Source: Lottia gigantea
Taxonomy: Eukaryota > Mollusca > Gastropoda > Lottiidae
Reading direction: 5' to 3'
NCBI RefSeq assembly: GCF_000327385.1
Contig: NW_008707001.1
Span: forward strand, 2,656,910 to 2,720,909
Length of the DNA stretch: 64,000 nt
This document shows positions 58,047 to 64,000 of the stretch, one piece after another. A program made the position numbers and the translations under genes. The notes below the pieces were generated by a model that was not told the DNA's origin, searched no databases, and saw nothing but the letters and a program-made list of their open reading frames with translations. Numbering within the stretch: position 1 is the stretch's first letter; every line of letters begins with the position of its first letter.

Positions 58047-61000
58047 ATGGAACGATCCCAAAGCGTTGAAGTTTGTACCGTTTGCCATGAACACATGGAT
58101 ATTTTGGCCATTGGTGCTTGTAATCATCCAATTTGTTACAGGTGTTCCAGCAGAATGAGAATTCTCTGTGAACAGATGTACTGTCCTATTTGTCGAGGAC
58201 ATCTTCAAAAGGTAAATATTAAAATTTTTATTTGATTCATAGATTCACAGTGCAATTAGAAAAGTTTTCTTGTGTTAGGTAGAATTGTAAAGATTTTAAA
58301 TCAATCATCTGCTATTAGAAATAGCAAACTCAGCAATGTCAACTCAAAGTTGAACTTAAGTTAATGGAAGATCTGTTTCAGTGTTTGTCATTGTCGTCTG
58401 CTGTAAGATTATTCATTGAAGTGTGAAGTTTATCTTCATCATGAAACATTTCATTACTTTGTCATTGATAATAAAGCGTGGCTTAAATGTCATTGTAGGC
58501 TATATTAAGAATATTGTTATATAAGATAAGCTTATAATGTTTTTAAACATAGTCTCTGATAGCATTTGGAATCAGTGTTAACATGATAAGGCGGTTTAGA
58601 GTAAAGCATATTCTCTGTAGAAATATTCTTTCTAACACATTAAAAAATGTATTGTATTTTTGGAGTTTTTCTTGTTTAAAATTTGAATAATTAATGTCCA
58701 GAAGCTGTTAGATTTTCTCTCTTCTTCTATTTCAGGTTTTATTTGTGAAACAGTATGATAAGTTTGAGAAAGTGAACACTGAGAATTTTAAGGAGGAGAT
58801 TAAATTTATTTATTTAGAAAGTGAAGATGTAGAGAAGGCTTTTAAACAGTTATTGACCATCCAGTGTAAAAAATGTCCGAACAGACCAGCTGATAAGTCT
58901 ATTGATAGTTTGCGAGATCATCTGAGAAAGGAACACACGCTATTCTTATGTGATCTTTGTCTCAATCATTTAAATGTAAGTTGAAAAATATTATTTTTCA
59001 GACTGGGTAATGGCGAGAATTTTTTTTGATAGGAAATATTTCAAAGTGAAGACATGGGAATTTACAAAGTTTGAATGATTAATGATCTTTCTCATTTTCA
59101 GGAGTAATCAAATGCACTGAAAATTATCATCTAGCAGACGACAAACTCAAAGTGGAGAAACTCACTGAAAATTCATAAATTGAGTATGATGGAGTGAGAG
59201 CAGACACAGGCACTGGCATAAGAATTTTTGTTTCCTGGAGGAGGAATCAGCACCTTATCGTCTAGCAGACGACAATCCAATTGGCTACCGACTGAACTAT
59301 TCCACTGCCACAGGATGTAAGGCATATTATCCAATTAACTGAACTCACTGAACAAGGTTTCAATTACTATTCCCTGATAAACATTTTTTCTTCTTTCAGA
59401 TATTTCCATTCGAGAGAAAGTTTTACAATCGTAAAGATTTAGCAACGCATCGTCGAGTTGGAGACGCTGATGACAAATCGTATAAAGGTCATCCATTATG
59501 TGTGTTTTGTGATGAACGTTACATGGATAATGATGAATTGTTAAGACATCTACGTAAAGATCATTATTTCTGTCATATTTGTGATGCGGATGGGTCAAAT
59601 GACTATTATAAGTAAGTAATTTTCTTGTAACTGTGGCAACCTGGATCTAGGGGTACTAAAATGTCTTTCAATAGGTATTAGGGGGTGAAGAAAGCCAATT
59701 TGCAGAAGCAATGGCACAGGCATCAGAATTTATCTTACTTGGAGGATTCAGACCCAGGGCTGTCTAGCAGATAACAGTCCAACTCACTTCCAACTGAAAA
59801 TAGGGTTACTGTTGGAAGGGTTGGCGTCGCTTTCCTGGAAATGGCAGTAAAAATAGAGGTCAGATTGACTCAAAGGGGACAATTGCTGGAGTTGAGATTC
59901 CACTTTGGAAGCAATGTGGAAGCTCCATTGGCTGAAGAACTGGGCGTGATGTTTTCTGATTGCTATAATAGGCTTATCACGATACTTACTGCAGTGTTGA
60001 CCAGTGTATTGATATATGTGGACTATTGTAGACATAAGCTTTAGTTAAACAGCACCAAATATGGATTTTATATTAACAAGGTAGTTTTGTATCTATATAT
60101 CACAGAGGGAATATTACAAGCACTTGTGTATCACTGACAACCAGATATTATATCTGACAAGGCATTGTGTGATTTGAAATGGAATGACCTCAAAATGACA
60201 AAACGAAATTTTTTTATTTTTCAGTGATTATCCAGACCTCAAAACCCATTTCCGTGATTCTCATTACCTGTGTGAAGAAGAGGATTGTGGGAATCCAACC
60301 ACTCAGTTCACAAACGCGTTTCGTAATAGTATAGACTTCAAGGCTCACAAAGCTTCTCACCATACTAAAGGCATGTCTAAGTCACAGATACGTGAAGCTA
60401 GTCGTTTGGAGATAGAAATTCAACTCCCACCTAGACGACAGGGCAGAGATAGAGGTAACTCTTACCTATTTTTCATATTGGTGTTCCTTGGGCCTTATTT
60501 AAAGTTGAATATTTAAAAAATCCAGATTTTAAGAAATATAGTGAACGAAGCAAGATTACAAATTTGAAATCTACGTTATGATCAAGTCTCAAGATTAAGT
60601 CAACTATTCTTGTTCAATGGATGATAGTTTGAAGTTCATTTGAAGCTGATTTTCAAATTATCATGTCTTATAATAAGTGGTAAAATGCGATATACCAATG
60701 GACTTGCAAAAGGCAGTAATCTAAGAAATACTCTAGCCAATTAGTTCATAGATAGAATTTCGGAAACTAATTAATATATTTCTTTATTATTTATAAATTG
60801 TTAACTAATTTCTGTTAATTACAGGCAGAATAACTGGTAGAGATTATGAAGAAATGCATGAAGCTAACAGCAGTGGGGGTGGGGCACGAGGAAGGGGAGG
60901 CTATAACGGACCTGGGTCATCAAGAGGGCGTGGTCATCGTAAACCTGACATGTATCAAGAGTAAGTATTTAATAGTTTTTCTCATATTCTTATTTATTTT

Positions 61001-63419
61001 CAGGAAATATTTTCAAAATTGACTCGAGAGCTCTGGTTTTGATTTTTTGTAAGTCTGTAACGAACATTGCGAACAGAGATTTGACAAAAAAAGCACCTTG
61101 AATTTGTCCACTTCCGACTCTCATCAGTGAAGTCATTGATATTAAAATTACATATTATGACAGTCATAAATGGTCTCTGATATCAGCATCTGCTTCTCAT
61201 CTACCACCCAACAGTCATAGAAATAAATACCATGAGTTAACCTCCAAATAAGAATATTCATAAAATTCTCTTTTTTTACTTTCAGGAACCAGGAAGAGCT
61301 GGAGAGAGCAATTGAGGCATCGAAACGAGATGCACCAGGGGTGAAAAAAATGTCCTGGTCAGCTGAAGATATTCGTCAAGATTTCCCAGCTTTGTCCAGT
61401 CAAGAAGCCACATCAACAACAGCGAGTACTCCAACAACCACGTCTGCGGTTACAACAACGTCAAGTGCTGTTGATAATACAAATTCAGCTCCAACTACCA
61501 GCATGGCCGCTCGCATCAGTAATGATAAAATGGACGATAGTTCGAAAGCTTTCCCACAATTGAAGAAAAATAGTGCTAAAAATAACACCAAAAGTGAAAA
61601 ATCTGGTCGGAACTCTCCAAATGTGAAGGACAAAAAGAATACAGGGAGAACATCCCCTGTTGCTAGGGTAATGCAACCGGTGCCAACTTCTAAGAAAGTA
61701 AAAGAGGAGGACTTTCCCGATTTAGCATCCAGTAAAAATAGAAATTCCAATTTAATAAAATTAGGTGCTTGGACACAAAGTAGTCAGCGAACTGATTTGG
61801 TGCGACCAAATATACAAGTTGAACCTCAAAAATCAAATTTTACTGTTCCTAAACCTAGACCTCAAAGTGCATCGAATTCTCTTGCATCTGTTGGAATGTC
61901 TCTATGTTCCCAAAGTTCTTTAAGTACGAAAACTAAGGAGCCAAAATCTAGTTCTAATACAAGCAGTGCCAAACCTGTGAACATCAAAAGTAGTGATTTT
62001 CCAACTTTAAGCTCTAAACCCATTGAACCTATAATTATGAAAAGTCCAAGTAATTTTCCAACTTCGAGTTCTAAGCCTGTGGAGCCTAAAACTATTCCCA
62101 ATACAAACACTGGCAAACCTGTCAACACTAAAAGTCAAAAAGATTTTCCTTCTTTAGGTGGTGGGAAACCCCCACAAAGTGTTACTAATAATAACCTCTC
62201 ATGGGGTCAAAAGAAAAATAAAAAACATCAGCCGAAAGTGTCTCGTGATGACGATTTTGAAATTCCAACTGCAGCTTTAGAAAATCCGCCTCCAGTTTTG
62301 GAAATTAAAAAGGAAAGTGAACCCAATCCAAACAATGATCAGAATTCAAAAAATAAAAAGAAGAAGAAAAAGAAAAATAAAGAAATGGGAGAGAACTCTG
62401 AATCAAATGTTGAAAATGTGTCTCCATTACCTGCCAGTAATGCCTCTGACAAACAAAAACATTCAAAGGATGTACCGAAAAAACAAAATGGTGGCAAGAA
62501 GGATAAAGGGCCAGCTGCTACATTGGATGGTATCGCAATGGGATTGTTAAACGAAGAAAAAGATCGTGTTTCAACCAATTCTTCCAAACAAAAAGATGCT
62601 TCAAAAATGTTACCAAAGAAAACCAAGGAAATTGATTCAATGGATTTGCCAAAAACTGCTACCTCATCATCTAAAGACTCCCCTGTTCTTGTGCCTAGTT
62701 TACCTGCTACGGCACTCCCAGTGCAAAACATTTCCTCTTTAAATGATTTCCCAAGTCTATCAGCATCTGTCAAATCTCCTCCCCCAGGGTTCCAAAAATC
62801 AGGAAAGAAGCCTCCACCAGGATTTAGTAGCAGTGGACCAAGTCGACCACCTCCTGGATTTTCAAAAACAGAGGACAAAATTTCTGAATCAACTCCAGAC
62901 CCAGTTGTCAAGTCTTCATACACTTACATCCAGCCAGCCGAATTTCAACAACGAAACCAAGCCTTGGTTAAAAAAGTCAAAGAAGCTTTGTCAGAGCCTG
63001 AAAACTTTGATGAATTCAAAACAAAATCGTGGCAATTTCGTCAGAATGAGATCATGGCCTCTGAATATTATTATGGATGTGAAAGATTATTGGGAAAGGA
63101 GAAATTTGGAGCGATTTTTGCAGAATTGTTGATTTTGTTACCAGACATTAAGAAACAGCAAGATCTTCTAAGTGTTCATCATCAATCGGTGAAAAAACTC
63201 AGCAACAATAATGTGTTACGCATCAGTGGGAAATCCCAGAAGGCACCTTGGTCCGCTTTCAGCGATTTTCAAGTCTGCCCTACCTGCAATCAAGTGTTGC
63301 TACATAGCGACAGTGCGTCTCATGCGTCAAACCATTCAGCTAGTGATTATCCTGCCCTGGGTCGAGCTAAAGGTGCTAATGACTTTATCAACAGAGGTTC
63401 GTGGGTGGCTGCTAAATAA
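58047..63419 (+). CDS. ZNF598: E3 ubiquitin ligase ZNF598 (ribosome collision sensor)
   Basis: ZNF598 ubiquitylates 40S proteins of collided ribosomes and starts ribosome quality control. Six exons, 58047-58211, 58736-58975, 59400-59611, 60225-60454, 60825-60960 and 61286-63419, join to 1038 aa (human about 904). The N-terminal RING uses C10, C13, C25, H27, C30, C33, C46 and C49. It is followed by several C2H2-like fingers (CKKC...HLRKEH, CVFC...HLRKDH, CHIC, LKTHFRDSH, CEEEDC...HKASHH), then an RG-rich segment. The long last exon is a low-complexity Ser/Lys/Pro linker. It contains repeated DFP(S/A/T)L motifs and three PPPGF motifs (826-830, 837-841, 849-853) of the kind that bind GYF domains of GIGYF proteins. 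The conserved C-terminus has FDEFKTKSWQFRQ and CPTCNQVLLHSDSASH. The start is the first Met, 9 codons before the RING. Confidence 0.95.
59180..59325 (-). repeat. tRNA-derived SINE (family B), ZNF598 intron 2
   Basis: The minus strand reads GTGGCAGTGGAATAGTTCAG, TCGGTAGCCAATTGGATTGT, CGTCTGCTAGACGATAAGGT and GCTGATTCC, aligning with the SUFU intron copy at 1.9 kb. A shorter related piece (CATCTAGCAGACGACAAACT) lies just upstream at about 59128-59150. Confidence 0.7.
59645..59800 (-). repeat. tRNA-derived SINE (family B), ZNF598 intron 3
   Basis: The minus strand reads GGAAGTGAGTTGGACTGTTA, TCTGCTAGACAGCCCTGGGT, CTGAATCCTCC and TCTGATGCCTGTGCCATTGC, sharing head and body with the copy in intron 2. 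Confidence 0.65.
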
Positions 63420-64000
63420 CCCTGAGCAGAAGGGGAGTTTGTAGATGAAAACTCCCCACTAAAAATCCCTAAATAGTAGGCCTATTTTAGCATTGAATTG
63501 TCTGGCCAAGTATCAGAGTTCCCTTTCACAATAAATCTTTTAATCAAGTTGGTCCTAAGGTACTTCTCAATGAAAAAATTCACATCTTTCGAATTCTTTT
63601 CTCATGTTTTGCATCCATATTAACTTGTTGCTGATAATGCTTTATAAAGTATAGAGTTTTGCTCTTTAAATTCTAATAATGTGTGGGATAGAAATTCCGA
63701 AATCTGCTCAAATTATTTTAGTTTCAAATATCTATTTTTTACTCCTCGTACTTGATTTAACAATGTTCTCAAAGTTACCATGTTTAGAATAATTTCATTT
63801 ATTGTTAATTCTTTTTCAAACAATGTAAAACCCTGATTGAGCAGGTCGAAGCTATCTGTCACCTCGGCCTTAATTATCCTGGATTGGACAATTAAGTCCA
63901 CTGCATACGTTTACACAAACGGCCATGCTTTCAGTGACAAGATTAACACATTCAATTCAATTTATTTTTCTGACATAATGATGACATCTTAGATTATTAT
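63420..64000 (+). other. ZNF598 3' UTR and flanking DNA
   Basis: AATAAA at 63530-63535, about 110 nt after the stop, is the likely ZNF598 polyadenylation signal. The rest to the window end is AT-rich with no recognised gene. A 62-codon minus-strand frame at 63713-63901 has no recognisable motif. Confidence 0.55.

Noticed and set aside
61400-62923. Long minus-strand frames opposite ZNF598
   Set aside because: Antisense shadows of the biased low-complexity coding sequence in the last exon.
63713-63901. 62-codon minus-strand frame at the window end
   Set aside because: No conserved motif, no splice or promoter context.

Overview
The window is AT-rich animal genomic DNA with intron-rich, tightly packed genes. 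All introns I could place follow GT-AG. The protein set is that of a bilaterian: raptor, SUFU, FIGNL1, synaptogyrin, ZNF598, and a G-alpha subunit that looks like the Gv class, which insects, nematodes and tetrapods are reported to lack. That combination and the many short SINE/MITE repeats suggest a lophotrochozoan, most likely a mollusc. This assignment is inference, since no taxonomic marker is present.

Layout. 15-1098 (-): the 5' end of RPTOR, cut by the window edge. 1402-5552 (+): SUFU, 10 exons, head to head with RPTOR across about 300 bp. 7696-8831 (-): MRM2, two exons. 9044-13236 (+): a probably mitochondrial protein with a flavin-reductase-like domain fused to a second conserved domain, sharing a 212-bp promoter with MRM2 that carries a duplicated ETS+CRE block. 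13968-15853 (-): RPS9, with a likely TOP-type non-coding first exon near 16.4 kb. 17345-24728 (-): FIGNL1, 18 coding exons. 28704-45704 (+): a Gv-type G-alpha gene with a roughly 11.9-kb first intron full of small repeats. 45.7-54.3 kb: a gene-poor stretch with repeats. 54327-57668 (-): synaptogyrin. 58047-63419 (+): ZNF598, head to head with synaptogyrin.

Every exon chain was joined by hand from splice sites, keeping reading phase and checking against remembered family sequences. All complete chains come out as multiples of three: SUFU 452 aa, MRM2 252, flavin-reductase fusion 390, RPS9 192, FIGNL1 740, G-alpha 360, synaptogyrin 226, ZNF598 1038.

The genes do not form a pathway. The arrangement is a series of divergent pairs: RPTOR/SUFU, MRM2/flavin reductase, synaptogyrin/ZNF598 and, more loosely, FIGNL1/G-alpha. 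Non-coding features include two 135-bp hAT-like MITEs with 8-bp target duplications, a long-TIR foldback family, two SINE-like families, many minisatellites (one built from a splice acceptor and the start of a coding exon), and a cluster of 16 TACCTG motifs upstream of the G-alpha start. No retrovirus-like element, CRISPR array or intact transposase was seen.
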